A stretch of DNA of 64,000 nucleotides from Legionella moravica DSM 19234 (GTDB lineage Bacteria > Pseudomonadota > Gammaproteobacteria > Legionellales > Legionellaceae): the NCBI RefSeq assembly GCF_000423305.1, contig NZ_KE383999.1:303667-367666 (forward strand), in the 5' to 3' direction. Position numbers and translations under genes: made by a program. The notes under the pieces were generated by a model. The model ran no database searches. It was not told where the DNA came from and saw only the letters and a list, made by a program, of their open reading frames with translations. Of this stretch, positions 16,433-26,971 are shown piece after piece. Numbering within the stretch: position 1 is the first letter of the stretch; each line of letters begins with the position of its first letter.

Positions 16433-17881
16433 TTATTTAACAACCCATAGCGCCATAAAATCACTGACTTTCATAGCAGCCAGCATATTAGTATCACTCA
16501 TTGCATGCATGATTTGTTCCACTCGTTCTGCAGGTAATCGAGTACTCAGGTTATTCTTGAACTTGGAAATTAACACAGGAATACCCTCTTCACGTCTGCG
16601 TTTATGACCGATTGGATATTCCACAGTAATTAAATCGCTTTCTGTCCCGTCTTTGAAAACCAGTTTGATGCTGTTTGCAATGGATCGTTTTTCAGGATCA
16701 TGATATTCACGAGAAAAACGCTCATTTTCAGTCACATGCATTTTAGCTCTTAAAGCATCAATTCGTGGATCTGCTGCTGTAGCATGTTCATAATGCTCCG
16801 CCTTCAAATCACCGAACAGCAACCCAATGGCCACCATATACTGTAAGCAATGATCTCGGTCTGCAGGATTATGCAAAGCTCCTTGCTTGCTAATTATTCG
16901 GATAGCCGATTCATGTGTGACCAGTTCGATGCGTGCTATGTCATCATAGCGTTGTTTGACTAATGGATGTAAAGCGACCGCACATTCGACAGCAGTTTGC
17001 GCATGAAACTCTGCAGGATATGACAGTTTAAACAAAACGTTTTCCATGACATAACTGCCATAAGATCGTTGAAATTTAAATGGCTTTTTATCAAATAATA
17101 CGTCATAAAAACCCCAGGTAGGCGCACTTAAAGCGCTGGGATATCCCATCTCACCTGCTTTAGCAATTAAGGCCAGGCGCACTGCTCGAGATGTAGCATC
17201 CCCTGCCGCCCAGGATTTTCTGGAGCCAGCATTGGGTGCATGTCGGTATGTTCTTAAACTTTGTCCATCAACAAAAACCTGAGATAAAGTTCTTAACATC
17301 ATGTCACGATCAGCACCAAACAGTTGCGCGGCTACCGCGGCACTGGCAATCTTAACCAAAAAAACATGATCTAATCCTACACGATTAAAACTGTTTTCGA
17401 GGGCAATACAACCTTGAATCTCATGAGCTTTAATCATTGCCGTTAATACATCATGCATCAAAATGGGAGCACGTCCCTCACCACACTGTTGTCTGCATAA
17501 ATAATCTGCAACAGCTAATATAGCCCCTAAATTATCGGATGGATGCCCCCACTCAGCAGCAAGCCAAGTATCATTGAAATCCAGCCAACGTATCATGGTT
17601 CCAATGTTAAATGCAGCCTGGACAGGATCGAGTTCATAATCAGTTCCTGGTACACGAGCTCCACCGGATAGGGTAGCTCCTGGAACCACTGGGCCCATCA
17701 GCTTGGTACATTCAGAAAAATTCAGCGCTAACAGACCACAGCCTAAAGTATCCATTAAACAGAGGCGTGCAGTTTCATAGGCCAGTACACTATCAATTTT
17801 AGTGTTTAAAACATAATCGACTATATCCACGATCACCTGGTCGTAATCAGGTTTCACATTATCTTCTACATAACTGCTCAT
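16433..17881 (-). CDS. prpD: 2-methylcitrate dehydratase PrpD
   Basis: PrpD dehydrates 2-methylcitrate to cis-methylaconitate in the methylcitrate cycle that oxidises propionyl-CoA. The 482-residue protein has the MmgE/PrpD family features: [14 protein letters not shown] (about 41-54), [20 protein letters not shown] (about 95-114) and later [15 protein letters not shown]. Length matches the long, E. coli-like PrpD form. It is the last gene of a prpB-prpC-prpD operon; its ATG lies one base after the prpC stop, with GAGG inside the end of prpC. Because PrpD is present, the alternative AcnD/PrpF route is not needed here. Confidence 0.95.
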   Translation of the reverse strand: MSSYVEDNVKPDYDQVIVDIVDYVLNTKIDSVLAYETARLCLMDTLGCGLLALNFSECTKLMGPVVPGATLSGGARVPGTDYELDPVQAAFNIGTMIRWLDFNDTWLAAEWGHPSDNLGAILAVADYLCRQQCGEGRAPILMHDVLTAMIKAHEIQGCIALENSFNRVGLDHVFLVKIASAAVAAQLFGADRDMMLRTLSQVFVDGQSLRTYRHAPNAGSRKSWAAGDATSRAVRLALIAKAGEMGYPSALSAPTWGFYDVLFDKKPFKFQRSYGSYVMENVLFKLSYPAEFHAQTAVECAVALHPLVKQRYDDIARIELVTHESAIRIISKQGALHNPADRDHCLQYMVAIGLLFGDLKAEHYEHATAADPRIDALRAKMHVTENERFSREYHDPEKRSIANSIKLVFKDGTESDLITVEYPIGHKRRREEGIPVLISKFKNNLSTRLPAERVEQIMHAMSDTNMLAAMKVSDFMALWVVK

Positions 17882-17882
17882 A

Positions 17883-19001
17883 TTAACCTCTATCCTTAAC
17901 TTCAGTGAATGCTCTTTGGTCAGGGCCGATATACTCTGAAGTTGGGCGAATCAGCTTATTATTGGCTCTTTGTTCAAATACATGGGCAGACCAGCCTGTA
18001 ATTCGAGACATGACAAAAATAGGAGTAAACAGTTGAGTAGGTATTCCACAATAGTGATACGCTGAAGCACTATAGAAATCAAGATTGGGAAATAGTTTCT
18101 TTTCGCTCCACATCACCTCTTCTATCCGCTCGGAGATGTGATATAGCGACAAGTCTCCTTTCGCTTCGCCAAGTCTGAAAGACCATTTTTTAATAATATC
18201 AGAACGCGGATCACTTGTAGTGTAAACCCTATGGCCAAAGCCCATGATCAATGCTTTGTTTGCCAGCATGTGCTTTAATCCTGATTCAGCTTCATCGGGT
18301 GTTTTAAACTTCTCAATCAGTTCCATGGCCGCTTCGTTAGCGCCTCCGTGTAAGGGACCACGAAGAGTGCCAATAGCACTGGTAATTGCAGAATAGAAAT
18401 CAGACAGTGTCGCAGCTGTAACTCGTGCAGCAAAGGTTGATGCATTAAACTCATGTTCTGCATAGAGAATGAGCGATACATTCATCATATCAGATTCTAT
18501 TTTCTCAGGTTTTCTATGGTGCAACAGTTCCAGGAAATGGCCGCCAGTGGTTTGTTCATCACTGTATCCGGAAATTTCCCTGTTTTCATAATGATAGGCA
18601 TACCAATAGCACATAATTCCGGGAAAGAGAGCCAAAAGCCTGTCAGCAATTTCATATTGTTGCGAAAAATTATTCTCAGGCTCAATATTCCCCAAAAAAG
18701 AACAGGCAGTTCTTAATACATCCATTGGGTGTGTGTTCTTGGGAATCAACTTCAATACGGTTTTTAATTGCTCAGGGATGCCTCTAAGGCTTATTAGTTT
18801 TTTTGTGTACTGATCCAGTTCAGTTTGTGTTGGAAGTTGGCCATAATTTAATAAATAGGCCACTTCTTCAAAAGTTGCATATTCTGCTAAATCATCAATA
18901 GAATAACCTCTATAATTCAAACCTTTACCTGCCAGGCCAACAGTAGCAATTGCTGATTGTCCAGCAACAACACCGGCTAAACCTCCACTCTTACTACTCA
19001 T
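17883..19001 (-). CDS. prpC: 2-methylcitrate synthase PrpC
   Basis: PrpC condenses propionyl-CoA with oxaloacetate to 2-methylcitrate. The 372-residue size and the short N-terminus ([20 protein letters not shown]) fit the methylcitrate-synthase branch rather than the longer hexameric citrate synthase. Catalytic blocks are GPLHGGANE (about 219-227), [14 protein letters not shown] (about 254-267) and [11 protein letters not shown] near 300. Its start overlaps the end of prpB by 8 bases, so the two are translationally coupled. Activity with acetyl-CoA cannot be excluded from sequence. Confidence 0.93.
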   Translation of the reverse strand: MSSKSGGLAGVVAGQSAIATVGLAGKGLNYRGYSIDDLAEYATFEEVAYLLNYGQLPTQTELDQYTKKLISLRGIPEQLKTVLKLIPKNTHPMDVLRTACSFLGNIEPENNFSQQYEIADRLLALFPGIMCYWYAYHYENREISGYSDEQTTGGHFLELLHHRKPEKIESDMMNVSLILYAEHEFNASTFAARVTAATLSDFYSAITSAIGTLRGPLHGGANEAAMELIEKFKTPDEAESGLKHMLANKALIMGFGHRVYTTSDPRSDIIKKWSFRLGEAKGDLSLYHISERIEEVMWSEKKLFPNLDFYSASAYHYCGIPTQLFTPIFVMSRITGWSAHVFEQRANNKLIRPTSEYIGPDQRAFTEVKDRG

Positions 19002-19875
19002 TTTCTTCCTCCATCAGTTGGTCCAGCTTTTCCTCGTATTTATGGTATCCAAGAACAGCATACAGCTCTTCTCGGGTTTGCATTGCATCAAGAACTGTTT
19101 TTTGTGAGCCTTGCTGGACTATAGTCTCATAAGTTGTTAATGCAGCTTTTGACATTGCTCTGAATGCACTCAAAGGATAAAGAATTAATGATACTCCTGC
19201 ATCATTGAGTTCATCTCGAGTAAATAATGGTGTTTTACCAAATTCGGTTATATTGGCCAGTACTGGTACTTTGATACTTTGTGTAAATATTCGATATTCA
19301 TCCAAAGTAGTCATAGCTTCAGGAAATATCATATCAGCACCCAACTCGACACAAAGTTGAGCTCGTTCAATAGCCGCACTCATACCTTCTACTGCATAGG
19401 CATCAGTTCTTGCCATAATAACAAAATCAGGATCTACTCGAGCATCAACCGCAGCTTTAATTCGGTCCCCCATTTCTTTTTGGGAAACAATCGCTTTATT
19501 GGGTCTATGACCACATCGTTTGGCTAACACTTGATCTTCGATGTGAATCGCCGCTACACCTGTTTTCTCCATCAGTTTGATGGTGCGGCCAATATTAAAG
19601 GCATGTCCCCACCCTGTATCCACGTCCACTAAAAGAGGTAGTGAAGATATATCGGTTATTCGGCGGGCATCTTCAAGAACTTGTGATAAATTGGTCATAC
19701 CAAGGTCAGGTATTCCATAAGACGCATTAGCTACACCAGCGCCTGAAAGATAGATAGCTTTGCAACCTGCAGATTCTGCTAACATTGCGGTATATGCATT
19801 AATGGTACCCAATACCTGCAGTGGTTTATTGTCCTGTACAGCGCGTCTGAATGCTTTTCCCATTGATTTGGTCAT
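18994..19875 (-). CDS. prpB: 2-methylisocitrate lyase PrpB
   Basis: PrpB splits 2-methylisocitrate into pyruvate and succinate, the last step of the methylcitrate cycle. The 293-residue protein belongs to the isocitrate lyase/PEP mutase superfamily. It shows the VDVDTGWG metal-site region (83-90), HIEDQ (111-115) and the catalytic loop KRCGH at 119-123, with C121. The first ATG has AAAGGAG 9 bases upstream; a second ATG 12 bases on is less well placed. It heads the prp operon. No PrpR regulator lies beside it, so control must come from elsewhere. Confidence 0.95.
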   Translation of the reverse strand: MTKSMGKAFRRAVQDNKPLQVLGTINAYTAMLAESAGCKAIYLSGAGVANASYGIPDLGMTNLSQVLEDARRITDISSLPLLVDVDTGWGHAFNIGRTIKLMEKTGVAAIHIEDQVLAKRCGHRPNKAIVSQKEMGDRIKAAVDARVDPDFVIMARTDAYAVEGMSAAIERAQLCVELGADMIFPEAMTTLDEYRIFTQSIKVPVLANITEFGKTPLFTRDELNDAGVSLILYPLSAFRAMSKAALTTYETIVQQGSQKTVLDAMQTREELYAVLGYHKYEEKLDQLMEEENE

Positions 19876-19945
19876 TCCATCTTACTCCTTTGACCTAAAG
19901 GTTTATTATTATGCTCTAATGAGAAGTCCTTCTCAATCCATTTTG

Positions 19946-20731
19946 CTAAATAACTAAATGTCCTTTGAGATACCATCGGCAATAGCCAGATATAAACACG
20001 CGATGATCCATCAATTCGCAAAACAACTCCCCTTTCCTATGCAGCCCCTGAATAGCTCGTAAATTGGATTTATTCAATTTATTGGCCCAGTATGGTGTTA
20101 ACACACAATGAGCCGATCCGGTAACGGGATCTTCTGAAATACTGTGCTTTGGATAAAAGCACCGAGAATAGAAATCGGCCTCTGAACTTAAAGAGGTAAC
20201 TATCAAGCCACGTTTAGGTAGCTTCATTAGTTTTTTTAAGTCAACTTGAGCCTCTTGAACCTGCGCCTCATTTTCGAGAACAACCAAATAATCGAATTCA
20301 CTGTCGTATGCTTCAATTACAGGTTGATCTATCAAGCTCACGATAGTCTCTGAAGAAATGGAATGAGCGTATTGAAATCTGGGAAAATCAAGGGTAAGTC
20401 TATCTTTTCTTCGCAGTACAGAGAGCTGCCCACTCAAACTATGAAAAGTTATGCAGTCAGAAAGACATTTCCCTAATTCAAAAAGCACAAAACTGGCGGC
20501 AAGCGTAGCATGCCCGCACAAGGAAATTTCTCCATTCGGTGTGAACCAACGGATGTGAAATCCATTCGGAGCTTCAATAATGAAAGCAGTTTCTGATAAA
20601 TTATTTTCTGCCGCTATTGCAAGAAGCAATTCATCGTTTAGCCAATCATCGAGCAAACAGACAGCCGCTGAATTTCCATGAAATACCTTGTCAGTAAACG
20701 CATCAATTTGAAAAAAGTCGATACTATGCAC
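19946..20731 (-). CDS. PhzF family isomerase/epimerase-like protein
   Basis: The 261-residue protein has the PhzF / diaminopimelate-epimerase-like fold signatures: FFQIDAFTDKVFHGNSAAVC at the N-terminus, the conserved acid in NNLSETAF (E47), then IRWFTPNGEISLCGHATLA (about 60-78) and, near the C-terminus, SEDPVTGSAHCVL. PhzF acts in phenazine synthesis, but most bacterial family members (E. coli YddE and others) have unknown substrates, and no phenazine genes lie nearby. It precedes prpB's promoter region on the same strand, with a 70-base gap, so it may be separately transcribed. Confidence 0.87.
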   Translation of the reverse strand: MHSIDFFQIDAFTDKVFHGNSAAVCLLDDWLNDELLLAIAAENNLSETAFIIEAPNGFHIRWFTPNGEISLCGHATLAASFVLFELGKCLSDCITFHSLSGQLSVLRRKDRLTLDFPRFQYAHSISSETIVSLIDQPVIEAYDSEFDYLVVLENEAQVQEAQVDLKKLMKLPKRGLIVTSLSSEADFYSRCFYPKHSISEDPVTGSAHCVLTPYWANKLNKSNLRAIQGLHRKGELFCELMDHRVFISGYCRWYLKGHLVI

Positions 20732-20855
20732 AATCTGCTCACATGATGAAATTGTTAATTATAACGGATAACGTATCGATTTTTAATAAAAAAACGAACA
20801 TTTTAGGGCGTTTTGACAAACCCTTGATGTCGTAGATACAGCGGATAGGTACAAC

Positions 20856-22862
20856 TCACAATATTCCACGAGTTATGTTTTTTCGTAAAAATCGGCTGGG
20901 AGCCAGGGCATGAATAAGACTTCTTGGCAAGCAGCCAATTTCATTATTAACAAGAGAAGCCAACCATTCAGAACATAAAGGGATGGTCGTTAATCCTCGT
21001 GATCCAAATCCAGCGCAGACAAATAGCCCAGGAATATAAGGGCCAGGTTGTGGAATCCATCTTTTAGAGTTTGTCTCTAACCCTGAGTACAGCGCACGAA
21101 AATCTTGTTCCAAAGCAACTGGACCCACAACAGGAAGATAATCCGGAGTGGATGCTCTTACCGCGGCCCAGTGATGAATAATTTCCCTGGACCATATATT
21201 CGGTGCTGAAATATTTGAGAGTTTATTTAAATTGCTTAAATCATCCTCTGCAGAGGGTTGTTCTGAAGTATCACCAAGGTTATAGCTGGCACCAAAATAA
21301 TGCTTGCCGTCTATAGAGGGCAAAACATGCCCCTCCGCACACAGGGGTATTTTAAGTTTGGAGCTTTTTGGTGTTGAGCAAATTGAAGACATTTGTCCGC
21401 GAATCTGTTTAATCGGTATGCCTTTAGTTTCAGCAAAGGAGTTTATCTTGTTTCCCGCACATAAAATTAATACATCTGCTGCTTTATTAGTAACAATCCA
21501 GCTTGAACCATCATAGTGCAATGAATCAACTCGTGTATTCTCAATCAAAGTGATTTCTTTTCTATCGATTAAACGTTGGCAAAGAAGCGGTGAGTTAATC
21601 CATCCGGACAAAGGAATATACAGTCCTGATTCATTGAGGCTCACACCGGACAATTCAGAGCCTTTGTCTCGTTCGACCAGCTCACCAAGCTCGGGATAGT
21701 GCTGCAGCCAGGATTTAAGGCTTTGATGGGCTTGTTGTTCTTTAAGGTTGTATGCCAGCAAAAGAGAGCCGCCTAATTGACCAAGCTCTGGATGTTGCTT
21801 TAACAAATCCTTGTATATTCTGTTCGCATATAGAAACGATGAAAGCATTAGTTGCGTTAGTGGTGATTTATAGGCAGACAATTTGGGGAATAATACTGCC
21901 TGATGATTGGCGGAAGCTGCCAAGCCAACCATTGATTTTTCCTCAAAAAGTGTCACTCTCCAGCCTCTTTTGGCGAGACAATGAGCAATGAAGCACCCGG
22001 CAAGCCCCCCTCCTACAATATGTACTGATTTATTTCCTGATTTTAAGGGAACTCCAGTATGCCATGGTGTTTCTCGCTTTTTTATTTTATAGGGTGGTAT
22101 CCCATGAAAGATCCCTGTAAGCATATGGCGTTTAGGGCCAAATCCCTTTTTCTTCTCAAGAATAAAACCTGCTTTTGATAACGCAGCTTTAACCGTGCCT
22201 GCGGCAGTATACGTTGCACAAGTAGACTCTTTTTTCGAGAGCATGGCTACTATTGATAAAAGTGAATCGGTCCACATATCCGCATTTTTTGCAGGAGAAA
22301 ATCCATCCAGATACCATGAATCGATAAAACCTGGACGCAGTTGGGATTCAAGTTGGGAATCACCACAAACTAACAATTGCTCAAAACACTCGAGAGCATC
22401 TCCAAGCATGAGGGTAAGTTTAACTCTTCCCTTACAAAAGGATAAATAATGATAGCCCTGAGTTAGTACCGGATACTGTTCCAATAGTTGTGCGCTTTGA
22501 ACTGATAATTCTGGCCAAAGTGTTAAACACTGTTTTAAGTCATTGAATTTCAGAGGATGTTTTTCGCAGGAAAAATAATGGAGATGCGCTGATTCAGGTG
22601 CATATTCTTCCCATAACTTGAGAGTAAGGAGAAAATTTAACCCCATACCAAACCCTGTTTCTCCAAGATTAAACAAGGAATAGGTATTTTGAGGAAGCTC
22701 TAACCATCTGTTGATGAGATTGTTCCCGTCAACAAATACGTAACGACTTTGTCTGATCCCACTTTCAGTTGAATGATACACATCATTATAATTTTTAGAA
22801 AATGGCAAATCATCAAACCAATCAAGATCTGCCGTTTCAATAGGTACAAATGGACTACTCAA
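20856..22862 (-). CDS. mnmC: Bifunctional tRNA 5-methylaminomethyl-2-thiouridine enzyme MnmC
   Basis: MnmC finishes the wobble uridine modification mnm5s2U34: the C-terminal oxidoreductase removes the carboxymethyl group and the N-terminal domain methylates the amine. The 668-residue protein shows both. The methyltransferase (about 1-250) has GETGFGMGLNF (67-77) and LDGFSP (185-190). The FAD domain begins with VHIVGGGLAGCFIAHCLAKR (280-299) and ends with an FVCAGFGSRGLTT flavin-contact segment. Its start overlaps the end of the upstream transporter gene by 8 bases. Length is normal for the fused form. Confidence 0.95.
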   Translation of the reverse strand: MSSPFVPIETADLDWFDDLPFSKNYNDVYHSTESGIRQSRYVFVDGNNLINRWLELPQNTYSLFNLGETGFGMGLNFLLTLKLWEEYAPESAHLHYFSCEKHPLKFNDLKQCLTLWPELSVQSAQLLEQYPVLTQGYHYLSFCKGRVKLTLMLGDALECFEQLLVCGDSQLESQLRPGFIDSWYLDGFSPAKNADMWTDSLLSIVAMLSKKESTCATYTAAGTVKAALSKAGFILEKKKGFGPKRHMLTGIFHGIPPYKIKKRETPWHTGVPLKSGNKSVHIVGGGLAGCFIAHCLAKRGWRVTLFEEKSMVGLAASANHQAVLFPKLSAYKSPLTQLMLSSFLYANRIYKDLLKQHPELGQLGGSLLLAYNLKEQQAHQSLKSWLQHYPELGELVERDKGSELSGVSLNESGLYIPLSGWINSPLLCQRLIDRKEITLIENTRVDSLHYDGSSWIVTNKAADVLILCAGNKINSFAETKGIPIKQIRGQMSSICSTPKSSKLKIPLCAEGHVLPSIDGKHYFGASYNLGDTSEQPSAEDDLSNLNKLSNISAPNIWSREIIHHWAAVRASTPDYLPVVGPVALEQDFRALYSGLETNSKRWIPQPGPYIPGLFVCAGFGSRGLTTIPLCSEWLASLVNNEIGCLPRSLIHALAPSRFLRKNITRGIL

Positions 22863-24381
22863 ATACCGCTTCTCTCTCAGCTACATTAATATTATTACCC
22901 TGTACAACATCATGCTTTTTTTCCTGAATTAACTTCCTTAATTTAGGAACTAACATTAGAAGTATAAATGAAGATCCTATAGCAAATAAACCCAATCCCA
23001 AAAACACATGACTGTATCCCGTATTAGTCTCAAGGGGCGAGTTACTGCTCTGACCTACAATCATCAAGTTTGAACTATAACTTGATAGTGTCGCCCCTAC
23101 ACCAGTAATCAGCATCCACATCCCCATCATAACGCCCTGAAGTGATGTTGGAGCCAGGTAGCCTATCATGGCATAACCAATTGGCGATATTAAAAGCTCC
23201 CCTATGCTCTGCAAAATAAAACAAATAACTATCCAGCCGGGGTTCACCATTCCATCAGTATTTGCATAGAGTATACCTGCCGGGAGTATTGCGAATGCTA
23301 GTCCAATACATAATAAAGCGAGCGCAAATTGTGTTGGAATATTGATTTGAACTCCCTTTGCACGCATTCTGGCAAACATTGTGCCTAATAAAGGCCCACC
23401 GATAACTATAGCAACTGTGTTTATATTTTGAAACCATTGTGGTGGAATAATCCAGCCTCCATACTCTCTCTGTACATTATGATCGATGAATACTGTCAAT
23501 CCCATTGGGCCTATTTGATAAAGCATCCAAAAAATAGCGCCTACTATCATCAGAATGGCAAAGGCTAGAATTTTATCCTTGGCTTCTTTCGTTGGTTGTT
23601 GGTATGCAATGTAAAACGTCAAAGCCAGCATGGTAAGACCTGTTGCAATGACCAGCTTATTAGCCCAGTCCGCATATTGCAGCATTTGACTTAGCACTAA
23701 GGGAAGTAAAATAATGAACAGTAACCCCATTGTTGTGGCCTTCTTCTGAGACTGTTTATCTTTTTTCGAAAAGCTTGTTCCCTTGTCGGCTAATTGGTGC
23801 CAATAATAAAGACAGATGAGCAAAGCAATTAAATTTCCAAGGCTGCTAAGCAGGAAGAGCCTTTGGTAGTTTTGGGATATTTGAAATACACCACTCAAGC
23901 TGAATCCCACGAAAAAACCAATATTCATGCCTGCGTAATTCCATAAAAAGGCAGTCTCACGTCGAGTGTCTTCAGGCGAGAATCTTTGCGTAAGCATACA
24001 ATTAACACAGGTTACATTTAAACCTGAACCCGTTAAAAAAGCGGCAAGACCATAGTACAGAAAGGTAACTCCGCCAATGGATAAAAGCACACAGCCAACA
24101 ACCTGTGCGATCATACCAATGCAGAACAGGGTTCTGTTCGATAATAATCGCCCACCCCAAAACCCTCCAAGTAAGTGCAAGGCAAAATTAAATGCAATAA
24201 AAACCCCCATAATGCTATTTGCTGTGGCAACCTGCAACCCCAGTTTACCTTTCATGTATAAAACCAGGGTCGAGTAAAGAACACTGAAACTAAGTGTTGA
24301 AACGACTTGTATAAAAAAAAGTGCGATAGTTCCTTCTGGTATCTCACTCCATGGGGCTCTTTTTTTACCCAATATCGACAT
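22855..24381 (-). CDS. POT family proton-dependent peptide transporter
   Basis: This is an inner-membrane symporter of the POT/PTR branch of the major facilitator superfamily, which imports di- and tripeptides with protons. About twelve to fourteen hydrophobic segments fill the protein. The motif FWGGRLLSNRT in the first cytoplasmic loop and FLWNYAGMNIGFFVGF further on (PTR2 region) support the family. I start at the ATG at 24381 (508 aa), which has AAAGGAA upstream. The frame is open 29 codons further, but that extension lacks homology. Peptide uptake fits an amino-acid-consuming bacterium. It overlaps mnmC by 8 bases. Confidence 0.87.
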   Translation of the reverse strand: MSILGKKRAPWSEIPEGTIALFFIQVVSTLSFSVLYSTLVLYMKGKLGLQVATANSIMGVFIAFNFALHLLGGFWGGRLLSNRTLFCIGMIAQVVGCVLLSIGGVTFLYYGLAAFLTGSGLNVTCVNCMLTQRFSPEDTRRETAFLWNYAGMNIGFFVGFSLSGVFQISQNYQRLFLLSSLGNLIALLICLYYWHQLADKGTSFSKKDKQSQKKATTMGLLFIILLPLVLSQMLQYADWANKLVIATGLTMLALTFYIAYQQPTKEAKDKILAFAILMIVGAIFWMLYQIGPMGLTVFIDHNVQREYGGWIIPPQWFQNINTVAIVIGGPLLGTMFARMRAKGVQINIPTQFALALLCIGLAFAILPAGILYANTDGMVNPGWIVICFILQSIGELLISPIGYAMIGYLAPTSLQGVMMGMWMLITGVGATLSSYSSNLMIVGQSSNSPLETNTGYSHVFLGLGLFAIGSSFILLMLVPKLRKLIQEKKHDVVQGNNINVAEREAVFE

Positions 24382-24509
24382 ACTATGCTTTCCTTTGCCA
24401 ACTGATTTACTACCAAGAATGACACGGAGAAAAAGTACTGTCCAGTATTTTAAAATGAAAACAATCAATGAAAAACTGAATTGAAATCAATCATCTTGAA
24501 TGTACTGTG

Positions 24510-25796
24510 TTAACCTTTTAATCGCTTCAAAACTCGCTCTGCAGCACTTTGAGTCTTATGTATTTCTTGTTCACCATGGGCACTGGAAACAAAGCCAGCC
24601 TCATACATGGATGGTGCCAAATAGACTCCATTCTCCAGCATACCATGAAAGAATTTTTTGAATAATTGTTCATCCGACGTAGCAACATCGCCATAATCAC
24701 AGATTTGATCTTTATCAGTAAAACAAAATCCGAACATTCCTCCTAATGACGCTGTAAATAAAGGTACATGCAGCGTATTAGCTATCTCTGACAAAGCTGA
24801 AATCAAGTTATTGGTTGTATGATTCAGTTGATTAAAAAATCCAGGTTGTTCTATTTCATTCAAAGTAGCTAATCCAGCAGCCATAGCAAGAGGATTACCT
24901 GAAAGTGTTCCTGCCTGATAAACAGGTCCTTCGGGAGCAAGAAAGGACATAATCTCTGAACTACCTCCCAATGCACCAACAGGCATTCCGCCACCAATAA
25001 CTTTTCCAAAAGTAGTAATATCCGGTTTAATTCCAAATAAGCCTTGAGCTCCATGTAAACCTACCCGGAATCCTGTCATCACTTCATCAAAAATTAATAC
25101 CGCGTTGTAGTGATCACACAACTCGCGCAGTCCCTGTAAAAAACCGGGTTTTGGAAGAATGAATCCCATGTTGCCAGCAACTGGTTCCAAAATAATTGTC
25201 GCAATCTCATTTGGATATTTTTCAAATAATTGCTCGACCTGTTCAAGGTTATTAAAATCAGCCGTTAACGTATGTTCGGTAATGCTTGCAGGAATTCCAG
25301 GTGTTGATGGGATACCCAAAGTGAGCAAACCGGAGCCGGCTTTTACGAGCAATCCGTCACTATGACCATGATAACAGCCATTGAATTTGATTAATTTATT
25401 TTTATTGGTATATCCGCGAGCCAATCGTATCGCAGTCATCGTTGCTTCGGTACCTGAGTTGACCATTCGTACTTTTTCAACAGATGGCACAAGAGATATA
25501 ATTTTTTTAGCTAAAAGTATTTCAAGCTCTGTCGGCGCTCCGAAACTCATTCCGCTATGCAAAACTTGATTTACTGCTTCAATAATTTTGGGATGGCAAT
25601 GTCCAAGAATAAGAGGTCCCCAAGAACCTACATAATCGATGTAGTGATTATTATCTTCATCAATAAGATAAGCGCCTTTACCTTGTTTAAAAAACAAAGG
25701 ATCGCCACCTACTCCTTTAAATGCTCGAACTGGAGAATTAACACCTCCTGGAATAACAGATTGAGCCTGAACAAATAAATCCGATGATCGGGACAT
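24510..25796 (-). CDS. hemL: Glutamate-1-semialdehyde 2,1-aminomutase
   Basis: HemL is a PLP enzyme that converts glutamate-1-semialdehyde to 5-aminolevulinate, the entry point of haem synthesis by the C5 route. From the ATG at 25796 the protein is 428 residues. It carries [19 protein letters not shown] (112-130), the cofactor-binding DEVMTGFR (237-244) and the PLP lysine in [10 protein letters not shown] (K265). The open frame extends 12 codons upstream into a hydrophobic non-conserved tail, which I left out; GTGAG lies 8 bases before the chosen start. Another haem gene, hemJ, lies about 0.7 kb away. Confidence 0.96.
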   Translation of the reverse strand: MSRSSDLFVQAQSVIPGGVNSPVRAFKGVGGDPLFFKQGKGAYLIDEDNNHYIDYVGSWGPLILGHCHPKIIEAVNQVLHSGMSFGAPTELEILLAKKIISLVPSVEKVRMVNSGTEATMTAIRLARGYTNKNKLIKFNGCYHGHSDGLLVKAGSGLLTLGIPSTPGIPASITEHTLTADFNNLEQVEQLFEKYPNEIATIILEPVAGNMGFILPKPGFLQGLRELCDHYNAVLIFDEVMTGFRVGLHGAQGLFGIKPDITTFGKVIGGGMPVGALGGSSEIMSFLAPEGPVYQAGTLSGNPLAMAAGLATLNEIEQPGFFNQLNHTTNNLISALSEIANTLHVPLFTASLGGMFGFCFTDKDQICDYGDVATSDEQLFKKFFHGMLENGVYLAPSMYEAGFVSSAHGEQEIHKTQSAAERVLKRLKG

Positions 25797-26083
25797 AGAA
25801 ACACTCACATGAAAAATTAGAAATAAAAACAATTAAAAGCAAAAAAAGGTTGAGATGTTTAAGGAAACATAGGCAATCCTCAACACATCAGCCTTCGTCA
25901 CCAATTGACCTTGAGTTTTGTCAACAAATACCACCCAATGTTACTTTTGTAAGCAAAACTTAGTACTTTGATGGTACAATTATTTAGATAGATTATCAAA
26001 AAAAAACTGCATTGATTCGAGGTTTAACTTTACTTAATGAACAACAATAGATAAATTACCTCATTTTTTTAAGAGTATTCACT

Positions 26084-26260
26084 ATGCAAGAGTATAAAAA
26101 GTACATATGCGTTATCTGCGGTTTTATTTATGATGAAGCTGAAGGATGGCCGGAAGATGGTATTGAACCAGGCACGTTGTGGGCTGATGTTCCTGAAAAC
26201 TGGTTTTGCCCTGACTGTGGAGCCGGTAAAGAAGATTTTGATATGGTAGAAATCGATTAG
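26084..26260 (+). CDS. rubA: Rubredoxin
   Basis: A 58-residue gene, too short for many gene callers. It starts with ATG, preceded by TTAAGAG 8 bases upstream. The protein has the classic iron site: CVICGF (C9, C12) and CPDCGA (C42, C45), with the aromatic core residues Y16, W22, W33 and W40 in place. Rubredoxins carry single electrons, in aerobes often to alkane hydroxylases or in oxidative-stress defence. No partner reductase is adjacent. It is divergent from hemL, and the 287-base intergenic region between them must hold both promoters. Confidence 0.95.
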   Translation: MQEYKKYICVICGFIYDEAEGWPEDGIEPGTLWADVPENWFCPDCGAGKEDFDMVEID

Positions 26261-26329
26261 GCTCTGCTACCAATTAACTCTTGTTTAATTGCTTTATAAC
26301 CACTGAACGTTAAAATAAATCAAGTACTG

Positions 26330-26362
26330 TCCCTGTTTATGAATTAAAAACATAAACAGGGA
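26330..26362 (+). terminator. 12-bp hairpin after rubredoxin
   Basis: TCCCTGTTTATG (26330-26341) pairs perfectly with CATAAACAGGGA (26351-26362) around a 9-base AT loop. It lies 70 bases past the rubredoxin stop and just before a mobile repeat. There is no long T tract after it, so termination strength is uncertain. Confidence 0.5.
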
Positions 26363-26368
26363 AATACT

Positions 26369-26529
26369 GGGGTCTGTTGACAATTCAAGTTTCGACGTCT
26401 GGTGACTTGTTCGCGGGATCCAATTCAATCTTTATAGGCGCAATCTATTCTTGTTTTGCACACGATCTATCGATTCCGCGAACAAGTCGCGGAAAGTAGG
26501 CTTGAATATAATGACATGTCAACAGCCTC
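26369..26529 (-). mobile_element. MITE-like dispersed element, copy B (161 bp)
   Basis: This is the inverted copy of the element at 489-648. Its ends are GGGGTCTGTTGACA and TGTCAACAGCCTC. It keeps the palindrome TTCCGCGA-ACAAG-TCGCGGAA near one end, while the other GC palindrome is degraded (GGTGACTTGTTCGCGGG). It lies between the convergent rubredoxin and hemJ genes and interrupts neither. Both copies have diverged at scattered positions, so neither is very recent. Confidence 0.75.
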
Positions 26530-26547
26530 TAGAAGTATCATAATGCA

Positions 26548-26970
26548 TCAAAAAGGTTTAACCACAACCAAAATCACAATAACAATGAGCAAAAGAGTCG
26601 GCAACTCATTAAATATCCGATAAAACCGGGATGACTTTGTATTTTTGTCTCGTGCAAACTGTTTAAGATAATGGCCACAGGTTAAATGGTAAATCCATAA
26701 TAGAAGAACCAGAAATAATTTGCAGTGCATCCAGCCTGCCTTTAGATAATAACCCATGTTAAAATAAATCAACCACAAGCCAAGTACCGTAGTCAGAATC
26801 GCTGCTGGCCAGGTTATTCCATAATATAACCTTCGCTCCATTATTTTAAATCGTTCAAGGCTAATGCTATCTTGTGTTGTCGAGTGGTATACAAATAACC
26901 GGGGTAAATAAAACAAACCGGCAAACCAGGCTACAAGTGCAATAATGTGAAATGCTTTGATGAATAACAT
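26548..26970 (-). CDS. hemJ: HemJ-type protoporphyrinogen IX oxidase
   Basis: HemJ is an inner-membrane protein that oxidises protoporphyrinogen IX in bacteria lacking HemG/HemY. The 140-residue protein has four hydrophobic segments and the family's conserved histidine and lysine positions: MLFIKAFHIIALVAWFAGLF at the N-terminus (H8) and YYLKAGWMHCKLFLVLLL (about 74-91). Length matches the UPF0093/HemJ family. Its ATG lies one base past the end of the TerC-family gene, implying co-transcription. A haem role is consistent with nearby hemL. Confidence 0.85.
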   Translation of the reverse strand: MLFIKAFHIIALVAWFAGLFYLPRLFVYHSTTQDSISLERFKIMERRLYYGITWPAAILTTVLGLWLIYFNMGYYLKAGWMHCKLFLVLLLWIYHLTCGHYLKQFARDKNTKSSRFYRIFNELPTLLLIVIVILVVVKPF

Positions 26971-26971
26971 A

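Noticed and set aside
24382-24468. 29-codon N-terminal extension of the peptide transporter
   Set aside because: No ribosome site and no family match; the ATG at 24381 has AAAGGAA upstream.
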